DNA of 64,000 nucleotides from Chryseobacterium rhizoplanae (lineage in GTDB: Bacteria > Bacteroidota > Bacteroidia > Flavobacteriales > Weeksellaceae): the NCBI RefSeq assembly GCF_900182655.1, contig NZ_FXTC01000001.1, positions 558,001 through 622,000 of the forward strand, given 5' to 3'. Under the pieces are notes generated by a model. That model worked only from the letters and a program-made list of their open reading frames with translations, was not told the origin of the DNA and ran no database searches. How positions within the stretch are numbered: the stretch's first letter is position 1; the number at the start of each line of letters is the position of its first letter. Below are positions 49,962 through 60,430 of this stretch, in pieces. Both the position numbers and the translations under genes were made by a program.

Positions 49962-50872
49962 TTAGAAGATTAAAATACCATGAAATTGATTTTGTAAAAT
50001 ATGCTCAATGTTTAGAAAACTCCGAACAAAGAAAATATTCTGCTACAAAAGATTTTTTAGATACAACTTCGACGATGCCGTGGGAAATTCTGGTTTATAA
50101 AGATTATGAGGCTGTGATGCCCGTACCTTTTGTAAGAAAATATGGGATGAAAATTGTTCACAACCCGAAACTTTGCCAGCAGCTCGGTGTTTTTTCCGCT
50201 AAAGATGATGTAAACCTTAATGAGGCTTTTTTAGAATATCTGGAAAAGAATTATATGATCAGAGCCTATCCGTTTAATGACGTAAACCAGCTTCGTACAA
50301 AGATCAGAATCAAGAAGAACTTTTTATTATATCCTGCACCTTACGAGAAAGTACGCAATAACTATTCTCCCAAGAGAAAAAGAAAGCTGCGTTTAGATGA
50401 GGACGTTTTAAAGGAATCAGAAATCAAAACCATTTCTTTTGACAAAGCAAAAACTTTTATAGAAGCCAATACGATAGGGCTGAGTAAAGACAACGACCTG
50501 CATGAATTCATGAGGATTTTTGAAACTTTTCACAAGCTGAATTATCTGAAATTCACTGCTTTTTATTACCAGCATAAAATTGTTAATGTAATTGCAACCT
50601 ATTCGGACTGTAATATGGTGGCGCTTTTAGGTAATTTTAATGATAAAGAGTATGTCAGATTATCAGGTGCTTCCGTATTGATTGATCATATCATTAAAGA
50701 AAATATCGAAACCCATATTTTTGATTTTGAAGGAGGTGAATTACCCAATATTGAAGAGTTTTTCAGAGGCTTCCGCCCGGAATTGAGACCCTATGGAATT
50801 ATTGAAAATTCAAAAAAGAATCTTTTTAAAAAATTAGGATATCTTATCATAAGAAGGAAATCATTTTTATGA
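49958..50872 (+). CDS. FemAB/GNAT-like acyltransferase-like protein
   Basis: 304 residues. No signal or membrane segment. The second half, FTAFYYQHKIVNVIATYSDCNMVALLGNFNDKEYVRLSGASVLIDHIIKENIETHIFDFEGGELPNIEEFFRGFRPEL, is the GNAT-like fold of FemAB/BioF2-type proteins (FDFEG plus the conserved FxxGFRPEL). The first half, WEILVYKDYEAVMPVPFVRKYG, is the paired domain. Such proteins transfer aminoacyl or acyl groups to peptidoglycan precursors or metabolites. Start overlaps radC. Substrate unknown. Confidence 0.75.
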   Translation: MIRRLKYHEIDFVKYAQCLENSEQRKYSATKDFLDTTSTMPWEILVYKDYEAVMPVPFVRKYGMKIVHNPKLCQQLGVFSAKDDVNLNEAFLEYLEKNYMIRAYPFNDVNQLRTKIRIKKNFLLYPAPYEKVRNNYSPKRKRKLRLDEDVLKESEIKTISFDKAKTFIEANTIGLSKDNDLHEFMRIFETFHKLNYLKFTAFYYQHKIVNVIATYSDCNMVALLGNFNDKEYVRLSGASVLIDHIIKENIETHIFDFEGGELPNIEEFFRGFRPELRPYGIIENSKKNLFKKLGYLIIRRKSFL

Positions 50873-50946
50873 TGAAAAGCATTGTTTAGATTGGTTCTAA
50901 TTAAGTAATATTCCGTAACTTTATAAAATCCTTAGTTAAAACAGTT

Positions 50947-51879
50947 ATGTTACAACAGATTCGTCAGTACAAATTATCATATATGCTTTATAACTTATTT
51001 AAAAAGAGTAAATTAAAGCATAATATTCCATTGTATAAAAAATACGGAATCAATAAGAACTATTTTTCAAGTATTTCGAGTAAAGATTTTGCCCATCTTC
51101 CCGCCAGCAATAGAGGGGTGGATTATGCAAAACTGACAGAAACTCCTTTTTTCAAGAAGCTTACGGAAGAGAATAAAGAAAGTGCTCTTCAGTATGATGA
51201 TAATGGTTACATGATTCTGAGAAATTTTCTGACTCCGGAAACGGCAGATCAGATCAATACTGAAATTGATAAGCTGATGGAAGATGGTACACTGAAATTT
51301 ATTTATGGAGGAAAACTGATGTTTGCTATCCATCATTCAGAAATCATTAAAAATATCGGAAGTGACAAAGAATTGCTAGACTTTTTATCTGTTTTACTGG
51401 ACGGGAAATCCAAACTTTTCCAAAGTATCAACTTCATCAACGGAAGCCAGCAAAAAACGCATTCAGATAGTATCCACATGACGACTTATCCTTTGGGAGG
51501 GTTGTTGGGAGTATGGATTGCATTGGAAGATGTGGATGAAAGCAACGGAGCTTTGCATTATATTCCCAAAAGCCATAAACTTCCTTATTTCCTGAATTCT
51601 GATTATGATAATGAAGGGACGGCCCTGAAAATAGGTAAGAAAAGCTATAGAGCCTATGAGACATTTCTTGAGGATAAGGTAAAAGAGCTTGGATTGAAAA
51701 AAGAAATTTTCAAGGCCAAAAAAGGAGATTTATTAATCTGGCATGCCAATATTCTTCATGGAGGAGAGCCGCATACGGATAAAAACAGAACGAGAAAAAG
51801 TCTTGTTTATCATTTCTTTGATGAAAATAGTGTGTGCTATCATGAAGTAACCCAAAGGCCGGCGCTTTTTGAACTTTAA
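50947..51879 (+). CDS. Phytanoyl-CoA dioxygenase (PhyH) family protein
   Basis: 310 residues. Fe(II)/2-oxoglutarate oxygenase fold: His172-x-Asp174 in THSDSIHMTTYPLGG and distal His271 in WHANILHGGEPHTD, with a 2-oxoglutarate-binding Arg in KNRTRKSLVYHF. GVWIALEDVDESNGALHYIPKSHK is the PhyH signature. The first 75 residues are a basic region. No signal, cytosolic. Substrate unknown; such enzymes hydroxylate lipids or small metabolites. Confidence 0.88.
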   Translation: MLQQIRQYKLSYMLYNLFKKSKLKHNIPLYKKYGINKNYFSSISSKDFAHLPASNRGVDYAKLTETPFFKKLTEENKESALQYDDNGYMILRNFLTPETADQINTEIDKLMEDGTLKFIYGGKLMFAIHHSEIIKNIGSDKELLDFLSVLLDGKSKLFQSINFINGSQQKTHSDSIHMTTYPLGGLLGVWIALEDVDESNGALHYIPKSHKLPYFLNSDYDNEGTALKIGKKSYRAYETFLEDKVKELGLKKEIFKAKKGDLLIWHANILHGGEPHTDKNRTRKSLVYHFFDENSVCYHEVTQRPALFEL

Positions 51880-51970
51880 TACAGGTTTATCCTTTATTAT
51901 AAAAGCTTTTCATAAGAATATAAGTTTAAATGATAGTTTTTTTACATTTGTATACTTATAATATCAACGT

Positions 51971-53146
51971 ATGAAAAAAAGGGAAAATATTCTTGTTTTT
52001 ATATTTTCAATCTATGTATGCTTTATGTCATACTACCTATATACCAACCATTATTACAATACGGATATGGAAGCTTATATGGGGCTGATTTATAAAACAG
52101 AATATCCCGATATGAAAATTGAAGAGATTCATCAGAAAGTATATGATGAATTACGGGAAAAGAATCCTGATTTTGCGGGATTAGGACCTGTAGATCCAAT
52201 GGTGGAAGAAGTGTCGAAAGGGGAGAGTGCTTATTATAAAATATTGTCACAAAATCCTAAAGCTTATGAAGAAGAGTTGCAGCTTTTTGTGGTGAAACCT
52301 TTTTATAACTTCATCAATTGGTCATTCTTTAAATTGGGTTTTAGTGCGTCTGCTTCCAACTCTTTAATTTCAGTGATTTCTTACGCTTTAAGTCTTGTCC
52401 TGATTTTTAGTTTTCTGATAAAAATTCTGAAAAATTATCCTCTTGCTTTTATCATCACGATTTTAATTTCCCTGTTCAAACCTTTTCCGGAAGCAGCCAG
52501 ACATGTCTCTGCAGATTCTTTATCATGCCTGATGTTGCTTTTGAGCTTCTATGTATTTTTATTTAGAAGAAATTTATTTCTTGCAGGTATCTTTGCTATG
52601 CTGTGCATTCTGACAAGACCGGAGTATTTTATTTTTTATTCTTTCCTGTATGGCCTTATTTATCTTTATAGAAACAGGCTTAAAGTGAAAACAGCTCCAT
52701 TATTGATATCATACGGATATCTGTTTCTATCCTTCTTTTTAATACAGGCTTTTAACCAGGTTTCATGGTCTACACTCTTTATGAATCAGTTTATTAAAGT
52801 TCAGATCTATCCTGTGTCACAGCCTGATCCGTTTATCTTTTCAGATTATATTCATTTTATTAAAAGTAAAATAATGCTGGAGTTCAACGCTTCCTATTTT
52901 CCGGTTCTGTTGATCTTTATAATCATTATTCTGGCAAATAATTTTTCATTTTATAATAAAAAAAAACAGGCTCAGATCTTATTTTTTGCAATTATTTATG
53001 GAACGGTCATGATGAGATTCCTGGTTTTCCCGTCTTTAGCAAACAGGATGATGCTGGGCTTTTATCTTATAATTATGTTGGCATTAGTTTATATACAAAA
53101 TTCTAAAGTGGATATCTTTAAAAACTCTTTAGAAGACGGAAAATAA
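51971..53146 (+). CDS. Polytopic membrane protein of unknown function
   Basis: 391 residues, about ten to eleven predicted membrane helices, with a hydrophilic periplasmic loop (residues 30-110) containing MDTEAY-like acids (YNTDMEAYMGLIY). This arrangement resembles GT39/GT83-type glycosyltransferases or O-antigen-modifying membrane proteins, but I do not see their defining motifs. RHVSADSLSCLMLLLSF is the most conserved-looking segment. Starts 91 bp after the PhyH gene. Confidence 0.7.
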   Translation: MKKRENILVFIFSIYVCFMSYYLYTNHYYNTDMEAYMGLIYKTEYPDMKIEEIHQKVYDELREKNPDFAGLGPVDPMVEEVSKGESAYYKILSQNPKAYEEELQLFVVKPFYNFINWSFFKLGFSASASNSLISVISYALSLVLIFSFLIKILKNYPLAFIITILISLFKPFPEAARHVSADSLSCLMLLLSFYVFLFRRNLFLAGIFAMLCILTRPEYFIFYSFLYGLIYLYRNRLKVKTAPLLISYGYLFLSFFLIQAFNQVSWSTLFMNQFIKVQIYPVSQPDPFIFSDYIHFIKSKIMLEFNASYFPVLLIFIIIILANNFSFYNKKKQAQILFFAIIYGTVMMRFLVFPSLANRMMLGFYLIIMLALVYIQNSKVDIFKNSLEDGK

Positions 53147-53150
53147 TTAG

Positions 53151-53158
53151 TAATTTTG
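53151..53158 (+). promoter_or_regulatory. -7 element of the 53171 gene
   Basis: TAATTTTG, 12 nt before ATG 53171, located in the end of the membrane protein gene's 3' region; short leader. Confidence 0.5.
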
Positions 53159-53170
53159 CAGTCTAAAATT

Positions 53171-53683
53171 ATGACGAGTCTCTCAGGATATCTACCGTAT
53201 GCATTTGCATTGATTATTGCAATTCCTTTTCTGGTTTTGCTCAGACAATTTGTACACTCGTACATTACCCTTAAAAACCAGGAAATCAAACTACTCACCG
53301 TGAAATCTAATTCAGAGAATAAAGCACATTCTTACGAAAGAATGACTTTGTTTCTGGACAGAATGAAGCCATCAAATCTTATCCAGAGATTTGATAGAGA
53401 ATTAGCCGTTCATGAGTTTATTTTCCTTACCGAAAAAACAATCAATGAAGAATTTGAATATAACTCCTCACAGCAGTTATACATCACAAAAAATTCATGG
53501 AAGAATATCGTAGACTCTAAAAATGCCATCATAGAACTGCTTCACAAAACCTATGACGGATTGAAAGGAGAGGTTCAGCTGGATGAATTCAAGACGATTT
53601 TCATCATGAACTATATGGAAGGCAACGATTATATTGTGGAAACAATAGAAGATTTAAGAAAAGAAATTTTAATAATAACTTAA
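53171..53683 (+). CDS. Membrane-anchored protein of unknown function (DUF7935-like)
   Basis: 170 residues from ATG 53171; the upstream TTG at 53156 overlaps the promoter -7 box and is unlikely. One N-terminal membrane helix (YLPYAFALIIAIPFLVLL) then a soluble, mostly helical part: MTLFLDRMKPSNLIQRFDRELAVHEFIFLTEKTINEEFEYNSSQQLYI. It is found upstream of inorganic pyrophosphatase here (17-bp gap) and is likely cotranscribed. Resemblance to DUF7935-type proteins is from memory of Flavobacteriia genomes only; function is unknown. Confidence 0.72.
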   Translation: MTSLSGYLPYAFALIIAIPFLVLLRQFVHSYITLKNQEIKLLTVKSNSENKAHSYERMTLFLDRMKPSNLIQRFDRELAVHEFIFLTEKTINEEFEYNSSQQLYITKNSWKNIVDSKNAIIELLHKTYDGLKGEVQLDEFKTIFIMNYMEGNDYIVETIEDLRKEILIIT

Positions 53684-53700
53684 AAAATAACAGATAAATA

Positions 53701-54312
53701 ATGATTCCAAATTTTAAAGCACATCCATGGCACGGAATTTCTGCAGGAGAAGATGCGCCAAATGTTGTAAACGTATTTGTGGAAATTGTTCCTTCAGATA
53801 CTATTAAATATGAAGTAGATAAAGAAACAGGATACTTAAAGGTAGACAGACCACAGAAATTTTCTAACATCATCCCTGCTTTATATGGTTTTGTTCCAAG
53901 AACATACTGTGATAATGAAGTGATGAAACTTGCTGTAGAAGCAGGAGCTACGGATGTTACAATGGGAGATCATGACCCTCTTGATATTTGTGTTTTAAGT
54001 TCTCACAATATCCATGCCGGAGGTTTATTGATGGAAGCTATTCCAATCGGAGGTTTCAAAATGATCGACGGAGGAGAAGCTGATGATAAAATTGTCGCAG
54101 TAATGATCAATGACCACGCTTTCGGACACTTCAGAGATATTGCTGAATTACCGGAAGCTGAAGTAAGAAGATTAATGCACTATTTCCTTACGTATAAAAA
54201 CCTGCCAGATGAGCCTGCAAAATGTAGAATTCAGGAGGTTTACGGAGCTGAGCATGCTAGAAAAGTGATCAAAGCTTCTCAAACAGACTACGCAGATAAA
54301 TTCGGAGGATAA
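53701..54312 (+). CDS. ppa: Inorganic pyrophosphatase, soluble family I
   Basis: 203 residues. It hydrolyses PPi to phosphate in the cytosol. GDHDPLDICVLS supplies the metal-binding acids (Asp90, Asp92, Asp95). IPALYGFVPRTYC and KMIDGGEADDKIVAVMINDHAFG are conserved. Larger than the ~175-residue E. coli enzyme, like other Bacteroidota. The membrane-bound PPase at 56252 acts on the same substrate. Downstream terminator is strong. Confidence 0.94.
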   Translation: MIPNFKAHPWHGISAGEDAPNVVNVFVEIVPSDTIKYEVDKETGYLKVDRPQKFSNIIPALYGFVPRTYCDNEVMKLAVEAGATDVTMGDHDPLDICVLSSHNIHAGGLLMEAIPIGGFKMIDGGEADDKIVAVMINDHAFGHFRDIAELPEAEVRRLMHYFLTYKNLPDEPAKCRIQEVYGAEHARKVIKASQTDYADKFGG

Positions 54313-54333
54313 TATTTTCTTCCTAAAGGATAC

Positions 54334-54366
54334 AAAAAAGCAGATGAAGATTCATCTGCTTTTTTT
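54334..54366. terminator. Bidirectional terminator after ppa
   Basis: AAAAAAGCAGATGA / TCATCTGCTTTTTT, loop AGAT; between convergent ppa and amidohydrolase genes. Confidence 0.88.
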
Positions 54367-54394
54367 GTGGATATTTTGTTCTGCCTCAACAGAT

Positions 54395-56116
54395 TTAGTT
54401 TCTTTTGTATACGGAATTTCCTTCTTTTATGGTTTCAAGAACTTGAATGTTTCTGAGATTTTCAGGACTTATCGTTAAAGGATTCTGATCCAGAATGACA
54501 AAGTCTGCCAGTTTACCTGCTTTAACAGACCCTTTTCTATCTTCTTCCTGCAATTGATAAGCTCCATTAATGGTAATTGCTTTTAAAGCTTCAATTATAG
54601 TAATTCTTTCATTGGGTCCTAAAATCATTCCTGAACGTGTTTTTCTATTCACGGCTGCATAGACAGCGGTAATCAAATCGGGTGGGGTAACCGGAGAATC
54701 ATGATGGATGGTAAACGTAATTCCTGCTTTTAATGCCGAGTTGGCCGGACTTATAAAAGCAGCCCTTTCAGGACCAAAAACACTTGAGTAATGCCAATCT
54801 CCCCATAAATAGGTATGAGTAGAAAAGTAAGAGGGAATTACTCCTAATTCTTTTATTTTTTGAATATGATCGGGACGGCTGTTTTGTACATGAATTAACG
54901 TTGCCCGCAATTCCGGTTTGTAAATGTTTTCATCTTTTAACCTTTTAATAACCCGGATTGCCTGATCTATTGCAGCATCTCCATTCACATGAAGCTGTGC
55001 GGTGATATGGTTTTTGAAAAGTGTTTTCAGATCGTTATATAAAGTTTCATCCGTAAAAATGGGAAATCCTTTGTAGTCTTTAGACTGGCCTTCAGGTGGA
55101 ACTAAATAAGGTTGAGTTAGCCAGGCCGTTTTTCCTTGTGGAGAACCATCATCAGAAAATTTGAACCCGGCCAGTTTCAGGCGATTTTCATATTTCATAT
55201 ACTTTGGTTTGAAGCGGCTGAAATCCTTTTTGAAATATTCATAATCGGGAAAGTAAACGACATCGGCTTTAAGAAGATGTTGAGACGCTGCTTTTTCTAA
55301 CAGAGTTACACTTTCTCCCATCGTTCTCCCGTCACAGATAGTGGTCTGTCCATAGCTGAGCCATTCATCCTGGGCTTTCATCAGATTTTCCATCGCATGA
55401 GCCTGGGTGTCTTTGCCTTTATTCATTTTTTCCGTTAAGGTCAATAAAGCAGTGAAACTCGCGTTCTCTTCTAATTTCCCATTCAGTTTCCCTGTTTTCT
55501 TATCCCTTCCGATGTGTCCTCCTTCAGGATCTATTGATGATTCTGTTATTCCCAGAAGTTGTAGCATTGCACTGTTTGCTACGCTGGCATGCCCTGAGGC
55601 ATGAATAACAATAACAGGATTGGTTTTACTGATGGCATCCAGTTCTGTTTTTGTAGGATGACGGTGTTCTGTCATAATCGCATCATCATAACCATTTCCG
55701 ATAATTGGCTGCTTAGCTGTAATTTTATTCTCTTTAATGTAGTTCTTAACCGTAATCTGTAAATCTTTAATTGAATTCACGGTACCATAAGGTTCCGGAG
55801 ATAGGTCTACAGCATCCATAGTCCCGGCTCTTGAAGTAAGATGCCCATGAACATCTATAAACCCGGGAAGAAGAGTTTTTCCATTGAGATTAATCATTTT
55901 GGTGGCGGGCTCTGAAAAACGCTCTGCATCCGATTTTGTTCCGGCAAAAAGTATTTTACCATCTTTAACTGCTACAGCTTCAACCTGGGGAGAAGCGTCC
56001 TCCATTGTTATAATGGGACCTCCAAAATAAAGTATCTCAGCTTTCTCTTGTGGAATCTTGTGATGGCAGCTGCTTATGCCTGCAGATAAAAAAAGAGTAT
56101 ATAGTATTCTTTTCAT
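54395..56116 (-). CDS. Amidohydrolase family lipoprotein (YtcJ type)
   Basis: 573 residues. Signal with lipobox GISSC (Cys17), so it is a lipoprotein. Amidohydrolase fold: GKTLLPGFIDVHGHL with His90 and His92, then ending in a composite beta domain. LYHVNGD-type HVNGDAAIDQAIRV supplies a metal His, and HHDSPVTPPDLITAVYAAVNRKTRSG is the YtcJ/amidohydrolase-3 signature. Substrate is unknown (N-acyl amino acid or cyclic amide hydrolases in relatives). It faces the periplasm or surface. Confidence 0.87.
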   Translation of the reverse strand: MKRILYTLFLSAGISSCHHKIPQEKAEILYFGGPIITMEDASPQVEAVAVKDGKILFAGTKSDAERFSEPATKMINLNGKTLLPGFIDVHGHLTSRAGTMDAVDLSPEPYGTVNSIKDLQITVKNYIKENKITAKQPIIGNGYDDAIMTEHRHPTKTELDAISKTNPVIVIHASGHASVANSAMLQLLGITESSIDPEGGHIGRDKKTGKLNGKLEENASFTALLTLTEKMNKGKDTQAHAMENLMKAQDEWLSYGQTTICDGRTMGESVTLLEKAASQHLLKADVVYFPDYEYFKKDFSRFKPKYMKYENRLKLAGFKFSDDGSPQGKTAWLTQPYLVPPEGQSKDYKGFPIFTDETLYNDLKTLFKNHITAQLHVNGDAAIDQAIRVIKRLKDENIYKPELRATLIHVQNSRPDHIQKIKELGVIPSYFSTHTYLWGDWHYSSVFGPERAAFISPANSALKAGITFTIHHDSPVTPPDLITAVYAAVNRKTRSGMILGPNERITIIEALKAITINGAYQLQEEDRKGSVKAGKLADFVILDQNPLTISPENLRNIQVLETIKEGNSVYKRN

Positions 56117-56251
56117 AAATAATTAATTCAAATCATGGTGAGAAACAAATTTATAAAATAATAGATTATTATTAGTGAATTTTATTATATGTTTATAATT
56201 TCATTATATTTATAAGACTAATCTCAATTTTTTAATATAAAATAATAAACT

Positions 56252-58978
56252 ATGGATCTATTTGTGTTAGTGCCAATTTTTGGTGTCATAGCTTTGCTTT
56301 ATACATTTCTTCAGAGCAACTGGGTCAATAAACAGAATGCCGGAAATGAAAAAATGAAAATAATCAGCGGTCATATTGCAGACGGTGCAATGGCTTTTCT
56401 AAAGGCTGAATATAAAATCTTAATGTACTTCGTGGTGGTAGTCGCCATTTTACTTGCCATAATGGGATCAAGCAATGCCAATTCACATTGGAGTATCGGT
56501 ATTGCCTTTGCTGTAGGAGCGGTATTTTCCGCATTAGCAGGTTTTATCGGGATGAAAATTGCTACCAAAGCCAATGTCAGGACGGCAGAAGCCGCAAGAA
56601 CTTCACTGTCGAAAGCGCTTAAAGTATCTTTTACAGGAGGTTCCGTTATGGGAATGGGGGTTGCCGGACTTGCTGTTTTAGGCTTAGGAGCATTATTTCT
56701 TATTATTAAGCAAATTTTTGCACCTGATGCCACAGTAGATTCCCACGAAATGGAAAAGACTATTGAAATTCTTACCGGATTTTCTCTTGGGGCAGAATCC
56801 ATAGCACTTTTTGCAAGAGTAGGAGGAGGTATTTATACAAAAGCGGCAGATGTAGGTGCTGACCTTGTTGGAAAAGTTGAGGCAGGTATTCCTGAAGATG
56901 ATCCCCGAAATCCTGCAACGATTGCTGATAACGTAGGAGATAACGTAGGAGATGTAGCAGGAATGGGAGCTGACCTTTTCGGGTCTTATGTTGCAACAGT
57001 TCTGGCAACCATGGTGTTAGGTAGAGAAACTATTTCTGATGACGCTTTCGGAGGTTTTGCTCCAATCCTTTTACCGATGCTGATTGCAGGAACAGGAATT
57101 ATATTTTCAATGATCGGAACTTTATTTGTGAAAATTAATGACAATGAAGGCTCATCCACTTCCAGTGTACAGAATGCTTTAAACCTTGGAAACTGGGGCA
57201 GTATTGTTATTACAGCCATTTCATCCTACTTCCTGGTAACGTATATCCTTCCTGAAAAAATGGTTCTAAGAGGTCATGAATTTACTAAAATGGGAGTATT
57301 CGGAGCGATAATGGTAGGTTTGGTCGTAGGAACTTTAATGAGTATCATAACAGAATATTATACCGCAATGGGTAAAAGACCGGTTTCCAGTATTGTGAGA
57401 CAGTCTTCTACAGGCCATGCAACTAATATTATCGGAGGGCTTTCCGTTGGTATGGAATCTACTTTACTTCCGATTATTGTGCTGGCAGGCGGAATCTATG
57501 GATCTTATCTGTGTGCCGGACTTTATGGTGTTGCTATTGCAGCAGCAGGAATGATGGCTACTACAGCGATGCAGCTGGCGATTGATGCCTTTGGGCCAAT
57601 TGCTGATAATGCCGGCGGTATTGCCGAAATGAGTGAACTTCCTAAGGATGTACGTGAAAAAACAGATATCCTGGATGCTGTAGGAAATACAACTGCCGCT
57701 ACCGGAAAAGGATTTGCCATTGCTTCAGCAGCTTTAACAGCATTAGCGTTATTTGCAGCTTTTGTTGGAATTGCAGGAATTGACGGAATTGATATTTACA
57801 GGGCAGATGTTCTGGCCGGTCTGTTTGTTGGCGGAATGATTCCGTTTATCTTTTCATCACTGGCAATCACTGCAGTTGGGCAGGCTGCCATGGCCATGGT
57901 AGAAGAAGTAAGAAGACAGTTCCGTGAAATTCCCGGAATCTTAGAAGGAAAAGCACAACCTGAATATGAAAAATGTGTTGCGATCTCCACAGATGCCTCC
58001 ATCAGAAAAATGATGCTTCCTGGTGCTATAGCAATTATTTCCCCACTTTTGATCGGATTTATTTTCGGACCTGAAGTATTGGGTGGATTCTTGGCTGGTG
58101 CTACGGTGTGTGGTGTGTTGATGGGAATGTTTCAGAATAATGCAGGAGGTGCCTGGGATAATGCTAAAAAATCATTTGAAAAAGGAGTAGATATTAATGG
58201 ACAGACCTATTACAAAGGTTCAGAGCCACATAAAGCATCTGTAACAGGTGATACCGTTGGAGATCCGTTTAAAGATACTTCCGGACCATCTATGAATATT
58301 CTGATCAAATTAATGTCTATCGTTTCTTTGGTAATTGCACCTACTTTAGCGGTTTTACATAAAGATAAAATAGAGGCCAACAGAAAAGCAAAAATAGAAA
58401 GTCTTACAGGGGTTACCAGTGCTGCAACAAGTGCAGATGCCAAAATAATTGCTGTAGTTCCGGGAGAGATTAAAGGGCATCTTAATGAAAACGGAGACTT
58501 TGTCTATGAAACAGGAAATGTTCAGAAAGTAAAACTGGAGGGAGGAAAAACGATCGCCATAGGAGATGGAAGTCAGCTGTACCAGCTTTATAATGTGGTA
58601 AAACAGAAAGATAAATCGGCTTTAGATCCTAATAAATGGTACACCATTGAAAACCTTTATTTTGAAACAGGCTCAAGCGATTTGAAAGCAGGATATGAAC
58701 TCCAGCTGAATAATTTAGCTGAAATCTTAAATGCTTATCCCGATTTGAAGATAAAATTAGGCGGATACACAGACAACAGCGGTAATGAAGATAGTAATCT
58801 TAAATTATCCAATCTGAGAGCGCAGACTGCAAAACTTAAATTACTGGAGCTGGGTGTTGCTGCAGACAGAGTAGAAGCAGAAGGCTACGGATCACAGCAT
58901 CCGGTATGTGAAGCCAATGACACCGATGAGTGTAAAGCGAAAAACAGAAGAATTGATGTAAGAGTTCTGGCTCTTTAA
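56252..58978 (+). CDS. hppA: Membrane-bound pyrophosphatase with C-terminal OmpA domain
   Basis: 908 residues. Residues 1-about 720 are an M-PPase, an H+/Na+ pump driven by PPi: 15-17 membrane helices, [20 protein letters not shown] and [19 protein letters not shown] (substrate-binding acids). [13 protein letters not shown] has Ala where K+-independent enzymes have Lys, indicating a K+-dependent type. After a linker, 796-908 is an OmpA-type peptidoglycan-binding domain ([30 protein letters not shown]). Both termini of M-PPases face outside, so the domain would lie in the periplasm. Confidence 0.93.
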   Translation: MDLFVLVPIFGVIALLYTFLQSNWVNKQNAGNEKMKIISGHIADGAMAFLKAEYKILMYFVVVVAILLAIMGSSNANSHWSIGIAFAVGAVFSALAGFIGMKIATKANVRTAEAARTSLSKALKVSFTGGSVMGMGVAGLAVLGLGALFLIIKQIFAPDATVDSHEMEKTIEILTGFSLGAESIALFARVGGGIYTKAADVGADLVGKVEAGIPEDDPRNPATIADNVGDNVGDVAGMGADLFGSYVATVLATMVLGRETISDDAFGGFAPILLPMLIAGTGIIFSMIGTLFVKINDNEGSSTSSVQNALNLGNWGSIVITAISSYFLVTYILPEKMVLRGHEFTKMGVFGAIMVGLVVGTLMSIITEYYTAMGKRPVSSIVRQSSTGHATNIIGGLSVGMESTLLPIIVLAGGIYGSYLCAGLYGVAIAAAGMMATTAMQLAIDAFGPIADNAGGIAEMSELPKDVREKTDILDAVGNTTAATGKGFAIASAALTALALFAAFVGIAGIDGIDIYRADVLAGLFVGGMIPFIFSSLAITAVGQAAMAMVEEVRRQFREIPGILEGKAQPEYEKCVAISTDASIRKMMLPGAIAIISPLLIGFIFGPEVLGGFLAGATVCGVLMGMFQNNAGGAWDNAKKSFEKGVDINGQTYYKGSEPHKASVTGDTVGDPFKDTSGPSMNILIKLMSIVSLVIAPTLAVLHKDKIEANRKAKIESLTGVTSAATSADAKIIAVVPGEIKGHLNENGDFVYETGNVQKVKLEGGKTIAIGDGSQLYQLYNVVKQKDKSALDPNKWYTIENLYFETGSSDLKAGYELQLNNLAEILNAYPDLKIKLGGYTDNSGNEDSNLKLSNLRAQTAKLKLLELGVAADRVEAEGYGSQHPVCEANDTDECKAKNRRIDVRVLAL

Positions 58979-58988
58979 AATCATTACA

Positions 58989-59024
58989 ATACAACAAAAG
59001 CACTGCCTTGGCGGTGCTTTTGTT
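58989..59024 (+). terminator. hppA terminator
   Basis: 15-pair stem from AACAAAAGCAC to GTGCTTTTGTT with TGCC/GGCG inside, T run; 10 bp after the hppA stop. Confidence 0.86.
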
Positions 59025-59071
59025 ATTGTATTTTGGGATAACATGAAAATTGAAATCAAATGAATAGATAT

Positions 59072-59128
59072 CTACAATCATCTGTGGAAATCCGTGAAAT
59101 CTGTGGGAAAAAACAAATCTGTGAGAAA
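59072..59128 (+). repeat. Single-arm degenerate word run (ATCTGTGG type)
   Basis: ATCTGTGGAA, ATCCGTGAA, ATCTGTGGG and ATCTGTGAG repeat with 9-18 bp spacing, just past the end of the aminotransferase gene on the other strand. No inverted partner was seen. Confidence 0.5.
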
Positions 59129-59130
59129 AA

Positions 59131-60270
59131 TCAAAGATTTCTTTTTAAATGTTCCAGAGCCTGGATAATCAGTTCATCTTTTTTAGCAAAACTAAACCTG
59201 ACATAATCTGAATTCTGTCTTGAGTTGTAAAAAGCCGAAAGCGGAAGACAAGACACTTTTTTCTCAATCGTAAGCCATTTTGAAAATTCTACATCCGTCA
59301 TTGTTGACGAAATATTCCTGAAATTAACCACCTGAAAAACACTTCCTTCTGCCTGGTGTTCTATCTGCAGGGGAGTTTCCTGAATCAACTGATTAAAAAT
59401 ATCCCTTTTATTCTGCATTATCTCTTTATTGATAGCCGGGTCGAATACATCCAGATACTTTGCGATGGCATATTGTGCCGGAGCACTGGCACTGTAAGAA
59501 ATATACTGTTGATGGCACTGAAATCTTGTCGTTAAAGCTTCAGAAGCAAACATGTAACTCACTTTCCAGCCGGAAGTATGAAACATTTTGCCAAAGGAAA
59601 AAATGCAGAACGTCTTTTCCCTAAGCCCAGAATGAATAAAAGAACTGTAATGCTCAGCTTCATCATAGCAATACGTATCATATATTTCTTCAGAAATCAA
59701 ATAAATATTACGGTCCTTGATCAGTTCATACAATTGGTTCCAGTCTTCTTTTTTCCATACTTTTCCGGTTGGGTTTTGGGGAGAGTTGACAATGACAGCT
59801 CTGGTTTTTTCAGTAATACAGTTTTTAAACAAATCCCAGTTGATGGTAAAATCGCCGTCAAGATCATAATAAACAGGAATTCCTCCATTCATTACAACAG
59901 CAGGTCCATAGGTGTAATAAGACGGCTGAATAATAATCACTTCATCATATTGATTTAAAATGGATTTGAGAGAAGTATATAAAGCAAAGGTTGCACATGG
60001 GACAATGGTTATTTCCTTAGTGGTAACAGGAATTTTGTTAGTCCGTTTTGCATTGAAACGGATGATACTTTCAATCAGGAGAGGATTGCCGGAAAGAGGT
60101 TCATAATGATAAGTCTCTTTTTCGGCAGCTTCTTTTAAAAATATTTTAAGGCGTTCATCAATATCAAAATCGGGAAGGCCCAGAGAAAGATCAAAGCTTC
60201 CGTGCCTGTTTGCCAGCTCGGACATTTCCGTAAAAAAGGAATAATGAGTAAATCCGTAAATTTTATCCAC
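59131..60270 (-). CDS. PLP-dependent aminotransferase, class I
   Basis: 379 residues. Fold type I enzyme: NSPQNPTGKVW, EEIYDTYCYDE, and SFGKMFHTSGWKVSYM, the latter with the Schiff-base Lys. DLSLGLPDFDIDE at the N-terminus and the length resemble methionine or kynurenine aminotransferase-like YbdL proteins. It transfers an amino group from an amino acid to a 2-oxo acid; substrate cannot be read. Own promoter with TATATTTG. Divergent from the M28 peptidase. Confidence 0.91.
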   Translation of the reverse strand: MDKIYGFTHYSFFTEMSELANRHGSFDLSLGLPDFDIDERLKIFLKEAAEKETYHYEPLSGNPLLIESIIRFNAKRTNKIPVTTKEITIVPCATFALYTSLKSILNQYDEVIIIQPSYYTYGPAVVMNGGIPVYYDLDGDFTINWDLFKNCITEKTRAVIVNSPQNPTGKVWKKEDWNQLYELIKDRNIYLISEEIYDTYCYDEAEHYSSFIHSGLREKTFCIFSFGKMFHTSGWKVSYMFASEALTTRFQCHQQYISYSASAPAQYAIAKYLDVFDPAINKEIMQNKRDIFNQLIQETPLQIEHQAEGSVFQVVNFRNISSTMTDVEFSKWLTIEKKVSCLPLSAFYNSRQNSDYVRFSFAKKDELIIQALEHLKRNL

Positions 60271-60287
60271 TTATTTTGTATTGTAAT

Positions 60288-60295
60288 CAAATATA
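60288..60295 (-). promoter_or_regulatory. Aminotransferase -7 element
   Basis: Minus-strand TATATTTG, about 18 nt before the ATG at 60270. Confidence 0.5.
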
Positions 60296-60430
60296 ATAAA
60301 AAATTAACACCTCAATTGGCTTTGTGTTGAATTATTGTTAATTTTAGAATGAGTAACATACGATTCTGTGATTTTGATCCCTCATGTTGGGTTTCAATAA
60401 AATTTGTTATTTTTAAGAAATTTATTCTTT

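Noticed and set aside
56371..57219. Several minus-strand frames inside hppA
   Set aside because: Antisense of transmembrane helices gives long open hydrophobic frames; no independent support.
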